Assembly (NCBI GenBank): GCA_001566295.1
Contig: KQ964245.1
Coordinates: 3,725,524 to 3,789,523 of the forward strand
Direction of reading: 5' to 3'
Length of the DNA: 64,000 nt
From: Microdochium bolleyi
Taxonomy: Eukaryota; Ascomycota; Sordariomycetes; Xylariales; Microdochiaceae
Below are positions 33,734-45,556 of this stretch, piece by piece. How positions within the stretch are numbered: the stretch's first letter is position 1; each line of letters opens with the position of its first letter. The notes under the pieces were generated by a model that saw nothing but the letters and a program-made list of their open reading frames with translations, did not search any database and was not told where the DNA came from. Position numbers and translations under genes: made by a program.

Positions 33734-36162
33734 ATGGGCGGCAGTAGCGCCTACGAGGTCTTCAAGGCCCTTGGCCCTGCGGAATGGGGCAAGGATGTCC
33801 CCACGGACGCCGATCCGGAGGGCCTCCGCACCGTCATGAACTCGACGTTCGCCGAGGCGCAGTGTATCCTCGACTCGATCCCCGTAAGCACCGGGACTTC
33901 CGCAACTTCAGCGACGACCACCACCGGCCGGCCCCGTGCTTCCACCGACTCACGCGCAGCCGCCCTGCCCGGCCGTGCGCCGCAGACAAGCGAGCACGCC
34001 AAGGCGCTGCGCAAGGACTGGAAGGAGGTCAAGGTCGGGCCCAACGAGAACCCGCTCGGTATCAACGTGTACAAGATGAGCGGCAAGGACGGCAGAGGAG
34101 CGTGGTTCGCGCGGAGGAGCTTGCACGAGGGCCTATCTTTCGAGCGCTGGAAGCTCGGCATGGAGAGGGAGTTTGCCGAGACGATGAAGCTCAAGAAGGA
34201 CCCTGGCAGTGGCAATATCCGTGGTATCGGCGCTGAGAGGTGTGTTGAGAACACCGCTGTCGATGGGTGCGGCAAAGCCAGAGGTAAGCACTTGTGGAAG
34301 CGTACATGGGCGTAAGCTGGAGAACCAACGGCTCACACAACATCTTTACAGTCTACCAGCTCTCTGCCCAGTTTCCTGGGCCTACAACCCCTCGGGACTT
34401 CGTCACACTGCTGCTCACCTCTGACTCGGCCATCGAGACACCGACGCAGGGCCGGTACTTCATGGTCATTTCCAAGCCGTGCGTCCACCCCGAGTGCCCG
34501 CAGCGCTCCGGCTATATCCGGGGCTACTACGAGTCGGTCGAGTTCATCCGCGAGATCAAGATTAACAAGCCCTTGCGGAGGACGCAATCGTCCATCGACA
34601 CTACGGCCGCGAAGGAACACAACCTGGCGGCCGAGGCTGCCAAGGCGGCACTCAGCAAGGATGCCGCGGGACCGGATAGCTCCGGGGCACGCCCGCCAGC
34701 ACCTCCAGCAGAAGAGGATGGCCAAGACACCATGATTGAGTGGCTGATGGTCACACGCTCTGACCCTGGCGGCAGCGTGCCTAGATTCATGGTGGAGCGT
34801 GGCACACCCAGCGGCATCTGCGGCGATGCTGACAAGTTTCTGAAATGGGTGTCGTCCAAGAATCTCAAGGACTTTGATGAGGCGGCCGACGTCACAGATG
34901 GTGCTGTGGACGCCGGCGGCGAGGCCAGGAAGCTCAAGGACGAGGCCGAGACAGTCGAGGCCAGGGCCGCCATGACGAAGACGTCCTCGGCCGACCCGAC
35001 TTCCAATGTCCTGGACAAGCCCGCGGTACAGCCGAAGCCCAAGCTCTCCCAGAAAAACCAGAACCCAGCGCTACCCCCGCGGCTCGGGACCAGAAGCGTC
35101 GCCGGCTCCGTGACGGACGAGGATCCCTCACCAGAGGGGTTCTACGGCGTCATCGCCAATGCCCTGGCCATGGTTGCCTCGCACCTGCCCAACCCCTTCG
35201 GCTCCGCGAGGGGCGGAGACACAGATCTGAGCTCGCTCTCCCCGGGATCGTCGGATGTCTCGGACGACGACTCGTCCTCGATACTGAGCTTTCACAGCGT
35301 CGAGGGCGACGAGGAGCTCGGCAAAGACGCCGACCGCGCCGGTGCAAGCAGCGACAGCACAAACCTCGCGCGCGTGGCCACGGGTGCGAGCGAGGCCCCG
35401 CAGTCGATCAACAGCGCCAGCTCGACGGTCGCGGACTTGTCCTCGGCGGCTGCAGCTGCGGCCGGCTCCTCGGCATCCACCAAAGGCCGAGACCGCAGCG
35501 CCACACAACACGAGAAGGACCTGCGCAAGCTCGAGGACCGGAAGCGCAAGATGGAAGACAAGCACGCCAGGGACCTGGCCAAGCGGGCGGGCGACACGAC
35601 CAAGGACCAGTCCGCGGCCGCCAAGCTCAAGGAGAAGCTCGACCGGGACAAGGCGCGGCAGGAGGAGAAGTACCAGCGGGAGCTGCGCAAGCTGGAGGCG
35701 CGGCGCGAGCACGAGGAGCGCAAGGCGGAGCGCAGGAGGCAGAAGGCCCTGGAGAAGCAGGAGAAGAGCGACCTGGGCATGGAGATGGAGCGGGTCCGGG
35801 CCGAGCGGGACCTCGCGCTCAAGCAGATCGAGATACTGAAGGAGCAGGTCGGCGACCTGCAGAGCCAGAACACGCTGCTCGTCGCGAGGCTCGGCAGGGA
35901 AGGGATCAAGATCGACGCGGCGAAGCTGAACCAGGCCGGCGCCGGCGGCTCCATCGACGGCATCTTCTCGGATCTGAGCAACGGCCGGAGACCGGCCGGC
36001 GCCGAGGTCCGCGGGACGCTGGGAGGCAGTATGGTTTCCTCGTCGGGGGCGTCCTCGATGCTCAAGAAGGGTGGCCAGGGGCAGTCGCTGGAAGCCGGTG
36101 TGCAGGTCGAGGGGCCGGCTTGTGTTATGAGGGAGCAGCCTGTCGTCAAGGGGGAGGCGTGA
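33734..36162 (+). CDS. DUF3074 (START-like) domain protein with coiled-coil C-terminus
   Basis: Two exons (33734-34283, 34352-36162) encode 786 residues. Residues ~85-360 form the DUF3074 region, a START/Bet v1-like helix-grip fold found mainly in fungi: 'KDWKEVKVGPNENPLGINVY', 'WFARRSLHEGLSFERWK', then across the intron 'VYQLSAQFPGPTTPRDFV', 'YFMVISKPCVHPECP', 'GYIRGYYESVEFIREI' and 'IEWLMVTRSDPGGSVPRFMV'. A disordered acidic/Ser middle follows, then a long Lys/Arg/Glu coiled coil (~580-715). No signal peptide or transmembrane helix. Lipid binding is inferred from the fold family; no specific substrate is known to me. It converges on the Trm732 gene. Confidence 0.85.
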
Positions 36163-36488
36163 GGGAAGGATTCATGTCGGTGTGGTTCCTTCACGTGTTG
36201 GTAGCATCATAGTAGCGAATTCTTTCCTTTGCATTGCAAACACTCTGTCGAGCCCGTCATCGTCACAGCATTGCTGACAAGCCATCACCGCTGTGTGGAT
36301 GTGATTCCTCTTCATCGTAAAATTCTTGCAAGATCCGGGGACTCCTTGGAGGTCATGAGCACTTAAGTGTGCAAGTGTGCTATCTTAAAGAGCGTAGTGA
36401 CATGTTGGGTGACTCTATCCCTTGCGCCCCTTCTATATGAGCTTACTTGTAAAATATCATAAGCCATGGTCACTGCCGTCATCACGAA
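36163..36488. other. Convergent intergenic region
   Basis: About 325 bp, AT-richer than its neighbours, holding the 3' ends of the DUF3074 gene and the Trm732 gene. Confidence 0.6.
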
Positions 36489-39400
36489 TCACACTTTGTC
36501 GCAGATCGCCAGAAGAAGCCCATGGACCTCAGCCTTCCTACCCTCTTCGCGGAACCGCACGAGCTCCCCACGGATCAGGCCTGCAGCCTTGATCTCACTG
36601 TCAACGCCACCTCGCCCTGTTGCTGCTTCTCGCTCTGCCATGTCCAAGAGTGCCACGCCGCAGGTCAGGATCCTGCAGCAGAGTGCGTACACCGCGGGCT
36701 TCGAGGTCCAGCCGAGCGGGCCGTCGCTGCCGTTGTCGGCGTCGTGCTTCTGCTCGGCGGCGATGTGGTTCAGGGACTGCAGAGAAGAGAGAGTCCATGA
36801 GGAGAGGGCTACAAGTATGGCTGAGCGGCCCCCCGCGTCGTTGATGCTGCTGCTGCCGCCAGTAGCGCAGGTCGCGAAAGCGGCTCGCCAGCGCTGCGTC
36901 TCGCGGACCTCGTCGATGTACAGGTTCTGCTCTTCCACTACGAACAACGCGTCGTCGGGCTGCAGGGCGACGCGGAGCTGCTCGTCTGCAGAGGCCCAGT
37001 TGCCGCGGGACTCGTCCTGATCCGTCGTCGCGGGCGAGAGGAAGTCGCTACTTCTGCAGGTCTCGTGGCCGACCATGCGCCAGGCCACGATGGTTTGGAA
37101 CTCCATAGTTTTACCGAACTTGGCGCAGAGCCACGACAGGAGCCTGACGCTGGCCTCGATCGATGCCAGGGACTGGCCGAGCAAGTTTCCTGCCGCGGTG
37201 GCTGCGACTTGTCGCACCTCATCGTCGTCGTCGTTCAGGCTGTCGTACAGAGCAATGAGCCACGGCAAATGTGCCTGGTCCAGTGAGTCCTGCGGCGGCG
37301 AGCGCAAGACGGTCGAGATGGACACCATGGCGCTGGCGGCAGAGATTCGCGTGTCGAATGTCTGATCGGCCGTGCCTGCAGTCGCCATCATGATGCCCCA
37401 CGTGCGAAGCCAAGCCGGGAGCTTCTCCCGGTTAGCTTCCTCGTCGCGAGCAATGACCGTCGCGAGTATGCAGCCGCCGACAAGAATCATCGCTTCCGAG
37501 AGGCTGGGTGTGATTGCTGGGCGGGTAATCTTCTCCCAAAGCCGGACCAGGTCCTTGGTTGTGGGCAGCAGGGTTAGATCAGCTGCGGGCTCGCCTAGTA
37601 CTTCTCCCATGAGCGAGCTCACGTTGTGCAAGGCAAGACGGATGGGCTCCGAGGCCTCAGCCTCGAGGCAGACGGTCAGGTTGGCATCGAGCAACACTGC
37701 GAAAGTCTCTTTGTCAGTTGGCGTAGGTAGTGCTGATAAGTTGTCGAGCATCGCACAGGATACATTGACGTCAGCGCGCAGTGCGTTCAGCAGGTCGCTC
37801 TTGAGAGAGCCACCAGTGGCAATGCCTTCAGCAAGAAGAGTTGCCACGTGCGTTTGTGCTTCGCCTAGTCTCAAATGAAGCAGTGCTGAGGTTGAGTCAC
37901 TCAGGCCAGAGTCTGTAATATGTCTCGGTAGTGCGACTTGGCCAGGCTGTGCCTCTCCTTCAGAGTTTGTGGGTTGTTGTCGCATTCTGAGGCCGTTGAT
38001 GCGATTGACGACTTCAACATACACAGCCTGCACTTCTGTGCAGGAACTGGCCACCGACGTGCCTGACTCAATAGAGAGCAGCGTTGTCATCAACGTTCCA
38101 AGAGCATCTCCTGTGCTGCTGTTAGTAGACCTCCAGGCAACGAGAACTTCTTTGCGTGCTAGACATACCGGAGATCTGCTCGGGCATGACTTCAGACAGC
38201 CTTTCCAGCAGGAACTTGACCGTCATCAAGGCTCCGTGAAGCTTGTTTGCCGACGTGACAGAAGCCAAGATGAGCTCACGAACATTTTGAACCCAGCCGG
38301 GTCCAAGCAAGAACGAGCAGAGCGTGCGTGCCGCAATCTCACGAACGTGCCAGATACGGCTGCCAAGGTACCACGAGATCAGACTGTAGAGGTCATCACG
38401 AGCTGCCTCGGGCGGGCCCGCACGACGGATGATATCCAAGGCTGGGAACACCGACTCAGCCGACTGTGAACCAATGAGCACCCCTTCAGCCTGCTGGCCC
38501 ATCTGCAGGAGGTTGACCAGGACGCCGGGAAGTTGTGGGAACTTGTGATAGGGGATTCTGGTGGTCTTGCCGTCCCAACCTGCTTCTATGGATGCTTTGC
38601 TCTCATTTGTGCCCAGGAGGCAGTCGATGAGACTTCGGAGCATGAGCAAACCACAATTTCGAATAGCCCACCTAGAGGAAGTCAGATAATGGGTTACTTT
38701 GCAACAAGAAAGCAGTATCGCAACTTACACTTCTGACTTGAGGCATTCCGCTGCAAGTTCTAGACATTCCGTGAGGTAGGGTTCCGCTCTTTTACCCAGG
38801 TGCGAGCTCTTGAATATGTCTTTCAGGCAGTTCAGTGCATGTACTTGCGACAAGTTGGATCCATCGGTTTCAGCTACGCGGGCTGGTCGTCGTGAGATTC
38901 TTTGCAGCTCTCGGACAATGCTATCAAACGATGGTTCGTCGGCATTCGCTGACAGCACTCCAACAATGAGAGCAGGGATACCTGCAGACCGGCGCGTGGT
39001 CGATGCTTGCGTGTGAATGCATTGCAGAGCTCCCTGCCAGCATTGTTAGCAGCAAACATACACTCACTTGTTAACACATATAGCTTACCTGGTACCACTC
39101 ATTCAGGAGGTTAACACTGTCGTCTCCAGATGGGAAGTGCTGCACAAGCTGGCAACATGTCGCAAAAGTCTGTGAAACTGTGGTGAATGCGCCTCGATGG
39201 CGAAGATTCGACAGCTCCTGGAACGTCAATCTGCCAATAAGCTCAAACCTGGCACGGCTCTGAGCACTAGTTTTCGTTCTTGACTCGGATGCAAGTCGGC
39301 TTGCAATCACTCGGAGAAGGTTGCTGGATTCGTGAATGGCTCTGAAACTGTAGCTGAGCAGGTCTTTTGTATCAAGACCGTCAACTTCCTCAAGCTCCTC

Positions 39401-41613
39401 GGGCAAGTGGCCCTCAGGTGAGTCGTCACAAAGAATGTGCTGGACGATTTCCCAAATCTTCTGGCAGCAATTGATCGTCCGCTCCTGGATGGCGTAGAAT
39501 TTGGGGCTGTCCTCCGGAGACGTCATGACCATGGCTAGGGAGTTCCACAGGTATCTGGTTTTATTAGCATGCTCCGCTCAGGAAGAGAAGGTCTGACATA
39601 CCGGAGTGTAGCAAAGTTCCCGTGGACAGGAGCATCAAGAACCGCAGCTGCTAGGTCCTTTTCTGCAGACGAGATCTTCTTCTCAAGATCATCAAGTATA
39701 ATGTTAGGGACCAGCCATGGTTCACCAGACTTTGACCTCCAGAGGTGTAGCAAGTGGAAGGATCTGGCTGCTCCATCCGAGTGATCAGCGCGAGCAGTCC
39801 TGCTGGCTAACTTGTCGGCCCTGTTGCTGAAGGTCGCGAGTGTACTGCCCATATCGACTCCACCAACTGTGTGAGGCGTAGGTTGAGTTGTAGTTAATTT
39901 TGTAGCCAAGGACATGATCAGACCTGCAGCAGCATCCCGCACATCATCAAAAGGATCCATGACAAGGTCAAGGACACACCTGAGCCAGTCCGAGTCCACA
40001 AGATGGCTGCTGCCTTCTCCAAACATGGAAAGCTCTGATTCCTGTGCCAACGGCGAGCTCAGAACAAAGCTCATAGCTTTGAGGGCGGTGATGTGGCGCT
40101 GATACGATGCCGTAGGATTCATCTCGTCCTTGAGGAAGTTGAGGTACCAGAACACGAAATCTCTATGCTGCCTCAACGTCGCTTCGACGTCACTCACCCC
40201 AGGAGCTGGCACACCACCCTGAGCAGGCGGCGCCTTGGCAGCAGCTTTCTTGATGGACTTCTCATATTCTCGACGGACAGACTCGAGAGCTCCGTGAATG
40301 CGCTTGATCATGTTGCGGGAATGGCCGAGCACCTCGTAACGAAACTTGGAGTTCGCGTCAGAGTGGAAAGACGGAAGGTGCTTCTTGAGCAAATTCAAGA
40401 CGTCTGGTGTGTATGGACGCGTCGTCGATGGTGATGCGATCAATATCGCGACAGCTGAAGAACGTGCCTCATGCGATTCGTGGCACAAGACTTCCTCTAG
40501 TATATGGGCATTCAATTGAGCGACAGCTCCGGGCTTTTGCTTGAGGCCTTTCAAAAGTTAGTAATGCACAGCTTCAAATGTCTATGTGTCCACTTACCTT
40601 GCCCAGGCTCGTCTACAACACCAACTTTCTTGCCTGCCTCGAGCATAGATAGCCACAGCATGGCGTCGAGGTTCCAGCCCTCGCCGCGGTCTCCCGTCAA
40701 GCCCTGCAGGCTTGTAAGCTGATTCAAATATTCCAGTGCCCCTGTGCGATCGGCTTTGAACAGAGGAATCAAGATATAGAGGCGAATAGGCTCCAGAAGC
40801 TCCGGGTTTGCTTTTAACGAGGGCGAGATAAAGCTATGCCACGTGCTTGGAGGGTGTCTCTCTTGCCCATCTTCGGACCATTCGTTGGTGAGTATCGTAA
40901 CTATGAGCTTTCCGGCAGCAGGGCAGACATAGTGCAACACCATCCAGTCGAATACCTGCGTGGTGAAGTTGTGCCACGATTTGTCCTTGTTAGTGGTCGA
41001 TTTGTGAATTGTCTGGTATGCAGCCAAAACATCACTCAGATTCACGAGCTTCTTCTGCAAGATGTGGTCGAGGGCTGTCAAGGCTGACTTGATGGAGGGT
41101 CGGGACGACTTTTCTGTAATGATTGATACTGTCTCGTTGAGAATCCTGGACTTAATCGACTGTCGAGCCTGTGGAGATGGATTCTGCGTTGCCGAGACCA
41201 CAAGAAAGTCGAGCACTAGTCTCATTGACCGATGTGCGTCCTGCTCATTCCATTCGACAAAGAAGTTGAACATTGTGGCTGCAATGTCTTCGGCGAAGGC
41301 GAAGTCTTTGAGTTTTGGTGAAGCTGATCTTGCAGATAGCTCGACCAATCCACAGAGCTTGACGCAGGCATTGCCAGACGTCTGCTTTGGCTTTGCCGCG
41401 CTCAGGAGCAAGGCTTGGAAAAGCTCGTTTACTTGTCTTGTAACGACGTGTAGTCAGTGAGCCTGTACCAGCTTGTATAGCGAGCAAAAAACAAAAAACC
41501 TACGATGTCTGGGCATCCTCGGGTTGCTGCTCAAGCCAGACAACAGCATGCTTGGGGTTGAAGGAAGACTCTTCCACGCCCTTCAACATCTCCGAGAGTC
41601 CTTCGGTAGCCAT
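36489..41613 (-). CDS. TRM732: tRNA 2'-O-methylation adaptor Trm732 / THADA (DUF2428)
   Basis: Seven exons on the minus strand: 41613-41504, 41436-40598, 40547-39602, 39554-39089, 39033-38729, 38671-38169, 38110-36489; frame is kept throughout, giving 1,596 residues. Trm732 partners the methyltransferase Trm7 to 2'-O-methylate position 32 in the anticodon loop of several tRNAs; THADA is the animal homologue. The protein is an all-helical HEAT-like solenoid. Recognised segments: 'RSSAVAILIASPSTTRPYTP', 'FVFWYLNFLKDEMNPTASYQ', 'DPFDDVRDAAAGLIMSLATK', and the DUF2428 signature near residue 889, 'VWAIRNCGLLMLRSLIDCL', which spans the exon 5/6 junction. Start is the ATG at 41613 (MATEGLSEML); exon 1 is only 110 nt. 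Divergent from TIM23. Confidence 0.92.
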
Positions 41614-42699
41614 ATTGCCGGATCAAAACGATACGGAAACCGGATTCCTGATGTAGACACCGTCCTTCCCCTCTGCCAGTATTCGCATGGGCCGCAAGGT
41701 GGGGTGGTTGTGATTCTGCGAGGGACCAGCATGTGCCAGCAGCGTCTCTCGTCACTTTGCTGCAAGCGGCTCAGATGAGCAGATTTAAGACCTTGGGAGT
41801 ACTGCCACTGACCGCTCAACGTGACTTTGCAGAGAATTGGAAGGACGTACAACTCATAACTCGAGTGAACCGCTCTTGCAAAAAGCTACAAGGCATGTAC
41901 AAGTGCAGGTGGGATGTGAGAATTTAAAGCGGGCCACACCAATCCGCCTCAGGCCTGGTTCAAGTCTGTATCATGTTTAGACGGCAGTCTTCTCAGTGCA
42001 CTTGATTACACAAATCTTTGCCGCTGCGATTTATCGATCCGAAGTTGTACATGATTGTTATTGCTGATGCAGTTGTTGTGCAATACACTTTCTATATGTA
42101 CGAGAACATGCCCAGCCAGTTGGAATACTCCAGCCTCTCGGCCCTAAGACCTGCAGACAGATACGAACTTATCGTGACCATTGCAGGATCCTCATGCTAC
42201 TTGACAGAAGCGATCGTCCATACCTTGCCTGAGCAAACTGCTGATCAGAGATTGCCATTGCTAAGTTTACTTCATGGTCGTGAGGCTACCGTGCTGTACA
42301 GTGTGGCGCATACAGTAAGATCGTGAAAAGCACATTCTCAAGGTGGGCGCACGGGCCATGCCGGCCGGTGACGGCCTTCCGCTGGTGCTGTCACAGCCGG
42401 GCTGCGGGCGGCGGCCCAGCCTACTCTAGCAGGGAGATTTTTTTATCGTCAGCCTCCGCCAGGTCATGCCGGCCGCCCCATCATCGCTCTCGTCCTAGTC
42501 CTGTTGCCCCCAGCATAACCTCCGTCAGCCCACGCCGCTCAGTACTTCGACGTCGCCCTCGCCTCCATCGCGCCCAGTCTCGAGCCTCCTAACATCACAG
42601 ACACCTCAAAGGCTCTTCTCCTGCCGGCGGACCGTCTGCTGTTCTACTTCTATCTTTCCACAGGCCGACAGTCTGCGCATCAAATAACCCTCAATCACA
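41614..42699. promoter_or_regulatory. Bidirectional promoter region of TRM732 and TIM23
   Basis: 1.09 kb between the two start codons. The TIM23 side (42.4-42.7 kb) is C/T-rich, typical of leaders. No gene, TATA box or other specific site that I can support. Confidence 0.5.
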
Positions 42700-43506
42700 A
42701 TGTCGATCTGGGACGCCCTTCTCGGACGCAAGTCGTCCTCACAGCAGTCATCGTCCTCGACGGCCTCTACACAGCCTACCGACTCGACACCGACGTCGTC
42801 GTCAAGTCCCGAATACAACCCTAACTACAACCCAAGCCCGTTCAACCCCTCAGAACCCCAAGGCGTCGATGCCTTCCTGAACAGCTCTGTATTCGCGGAC
42901 CCCTCGCAGCTACATCCGCTCGCTGGCCTCGACAGTGACAGTTTAGAGTACCTCACTCTCGAAGATTCCGCCCTTACCGACCTTCCCGGTGCGCACTCTG
43001 CCATCCCATCTCGTGGTTTCAGCGACGATCTCTGCTACGGTACCGGCATCACATATTTGTCAGCCTTGACTATTGGTGGCGCCTGGGGTCTGCAGGAAGG
43101 CCTGAGGAAATCAGTCGGCCAGCCGCCGAAGCTTCGCCTCAACTCGACACTGAACTCCATCACCCGGAGGGGACCCTTCCTCGGCAACTCGGCCGGTGTC
43201 GTAGCCATCACATACAACTGCTTCAACTCGGGTATCGGCTACGTGAGGGGCAAACATGATTCCGCCAACACGATAGTTGCCGGCACTCTGAGCGGTATGC
43301 TCTTCAAGAGCACCCGTGGTCTGCGGCCGATGCTTATCTCTGGAGGTGTTGTTGGAGGAGCAGCTGGAGCCTGGGCGGTAAGTAATGTCCATTTAGTGGT
43401 TACCACACAATGAAGGGACGGGAATGCTAACTTGCAATAATAGATCGCCAAAAAGGTCATGGTTCCTGACACGGACGCGTCGCCTAAGGAGCTTCAGCTG
43501 CAATAA
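42700..43506 (+). CDS. TIM23: Mitochondrial inner-membrane import translocase subunit TIM23
   Basis: Two exons (42700-43377, 43444-43506) give 246 residues. TIM23 forms the channel for presequence proteins in the inner membrane. The N-terminal ~110 residues are hydrophilic, Ser/Pro/Asn-rich, with a Leu-rich acidic segment ('LAGLDSDSLEYLTLEDSAL') matching the intermembrane-space receptor part. The C-terminal half has four hydrophobic Gly-rich segments of the Tim17/Tim22/Tim23 (PRAT) family: 'YGTGITYLSALTIGGAWGL', 'RRGPFLGNSAGVVAITYN', 'ANTIVAGTLSGMLFKS' and 'PMLISGGVVGGAAGAWA'. The small 3' exon adds 'IAKKVMVPDTDASPKELQLQ'. Start context is aatcacaATGtcg. Confidence 0.95.
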
Positions 43507-45193
43507 GTAACGCGATTCTAACAACTGTGAGAGCCAAAACTATGGCTTCGACACGACTTTTGATTTGATACCACGAGGCGTGCGGGAGACCATCTTGTAC
43601 AATACTACCTGGGCCAACAGCGACGACGTCCGCTCCTCGACGAGCAAAAAGTAATCATCCGTCGCGATGCGGTCGGTTCCGTCCCAAGCATATAGGCGAG
43701 GATAGCGTGTAGATATAGAGAGCATTGGCTAGCATGGGTTATGCGACGATAGGCACGTTACGATCTCCCCTCCGACTGGGCATCGCATGTACAACACGGT
43801 GGGCAGGCACACACATGTAAGAGCGCGATCCGCGGTTGCAGTCTGGGCGGCGTTTAGAGCTTTCGGGATGGCGATAGGGCCATTGTATCTTCTCCAATGT
43901 ATCACAATCTTATTGCATCTCGACTTCTCTGCAGGTGTCCCATGCACAGAGACAAACTGTCTTTCTAGCCGTGTCTCGCATCTAAAAAGTACTGCACTTG
44001 GCGAGCAGCTTTACTTCGCGAATAACCTCCAAGGGGCACGACATCAACACGGTGGGATCGTCCCACCAGAACAGCAACAATGCCGTCTCAGATGACGAGG
44101 TGCGAACGAAAACACCACCCAGCTTCTTTGTGATATCTGGCAAGGCCAGGACGCAGGGGTTGCTGACGTCAACGATTCGGCGAGCTCGAACGATCCTTTC
44201 TTGGCGGGCATACACCATACACGGGTATACAAAGAGTCGCCTGTTCTGATGCTACTTGACCACCGGCCAGCTAGAATTCAGAGTTCCATCCCCTTGGGAG
44301 AGAACCCAGTCCATATCATATCCAGGTGGGTGCTCGGCAGCGTATACTCCAGTTGGACAATTGACTGCAAGCCACTCAGCAGCAGGCCGTGCTGGACCCT
44401 ATGGCTGGTCAGAGGTTTAACCTCGCAAGAGTCCTTGGACCAAAGACCGGCACCAGATTATGTTGTTAGGAAATGTCAGACGTTGCTGGCGGAGCATGCC
44501 ACCAATATTGAAGTTCCTAATGTGTTTCTAAGTTGTTCTGCTTGTTCGGGAGACCTTCATTTCGAAGTACTGCCACATAGCACAATCTCACACCAGCAAG
44601 CCTCCCGGAAACACTAGTCTCCTTGCCCAGTGAGTACGCTGCAAAAGTCATAGCAAAGGTTATCCTTTGGGTGACAGGCGTCTGCGATCTTGAGGCTGAG
44701 GTTTTTCCATCCATGCCCTCGATTAGCTTTTATCAGGAATTGTCAATCTGGGATGAGCTTAGCAACTAGATCTTCTTCCATCGTGAACATGTTCAACAAG
44801 ACAAAATATGCCCTGGGTGTCCCTTTTGCGAGTGGCCGCTGAATAGGTGTCATAATTCACAGCGGAAAGTGAGAGACATGCCTCCCCCGCAGTGTCCAAG
44901 AATTGATAGTCCGCAGGTGGTCGCAAGCAAGGCGTTTCAAAGCGCGATCTCCCATTCGATGCAAATCCGTGGTGTGTTATATCGAGATATCGTCCCGGGC
45001 TTTGAGAAGTGCTCTCGGCCACTTGGACGCATCACTCTTTCCACACCTTGCATTCACCCTCCACATTACCAAGTCAAGGCTCGACAAACCGATTCAGGAC
45101 GGATTCCTCTTGCACCCAGCTCCATCGCCACTCCTCGCCAAGGCCAAGATCCTCAAAGTACGCGACCCCCAGGCCCAGACACACGAATTCGGA
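43507..45193. other. Intergenic region
   Basis: About 1.7 kb without a supportable gene. A short hairpin (GGTGGGA-TCG-TCCCACC) lies at 44051-44067. Frames on both strands are short and compositionally random. Confidence 0.55.
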
Positions 45194-45416
45194 ATGTGCT
45201 GCCTACCATGCTGGCCAGTCAAGGACATCTACCTCGAGGAGGATCCTCCGCACCAGACCTGGCAGCACGTCTGGCACGACGGCAAATGGATTCAGGTCCC
45301 CAAGCCCGGCTATCTTGTAAGTAACAAAGAGACTATCTCTCTATGCATACCTTTAGATTCCTCCCGAGCCCAATCACCACGGCAACACGTGGACAGAAGT
45401 TCCCAGGGAGGTGTAG
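45194..45416 (+). CDS. 60-residue Cys/Trp/His-rich microprotein, unrecognised
   Basis: Two exons (45194-45316 and 45357-45416) joined over a 40-nt intron with GTAAGT donor and TTTAG acceptor. The protein starts MCCLPCWPVKDIYLEED, continues with 'TWQHVWHDGKWIQVPKPGYL' and, after the junction, 'IPPEPNHHGNTWTEVP', ending REV. The frame either side of the intron has the same Pro/His/Trp character, which favours a real protein. Cys at 2, 3 and 6 would suit S-acylation; there is no signal peptide or transmembrane helix. It ends 141 bp before the start of the Pro-rich gene and could instead be translated from the same transcript as an upstream ORF. Doubts: the intron is shorter than usual, and I do not recognise the family. 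Confidence 0.5.
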
Positions 45417-45556
45417 TCGATGCCAAAATCCCGGACTTTTGTTTCGCATTTGCCAGTTTGCCCAAGTGATCTGCTATCCTCTGCATCAAATCTCTCACGG
45501 GGCTTCCTCCTGCTCTTTCCTCCTTCACCCACCTTCCTGGCTACCGCCAACGAACC

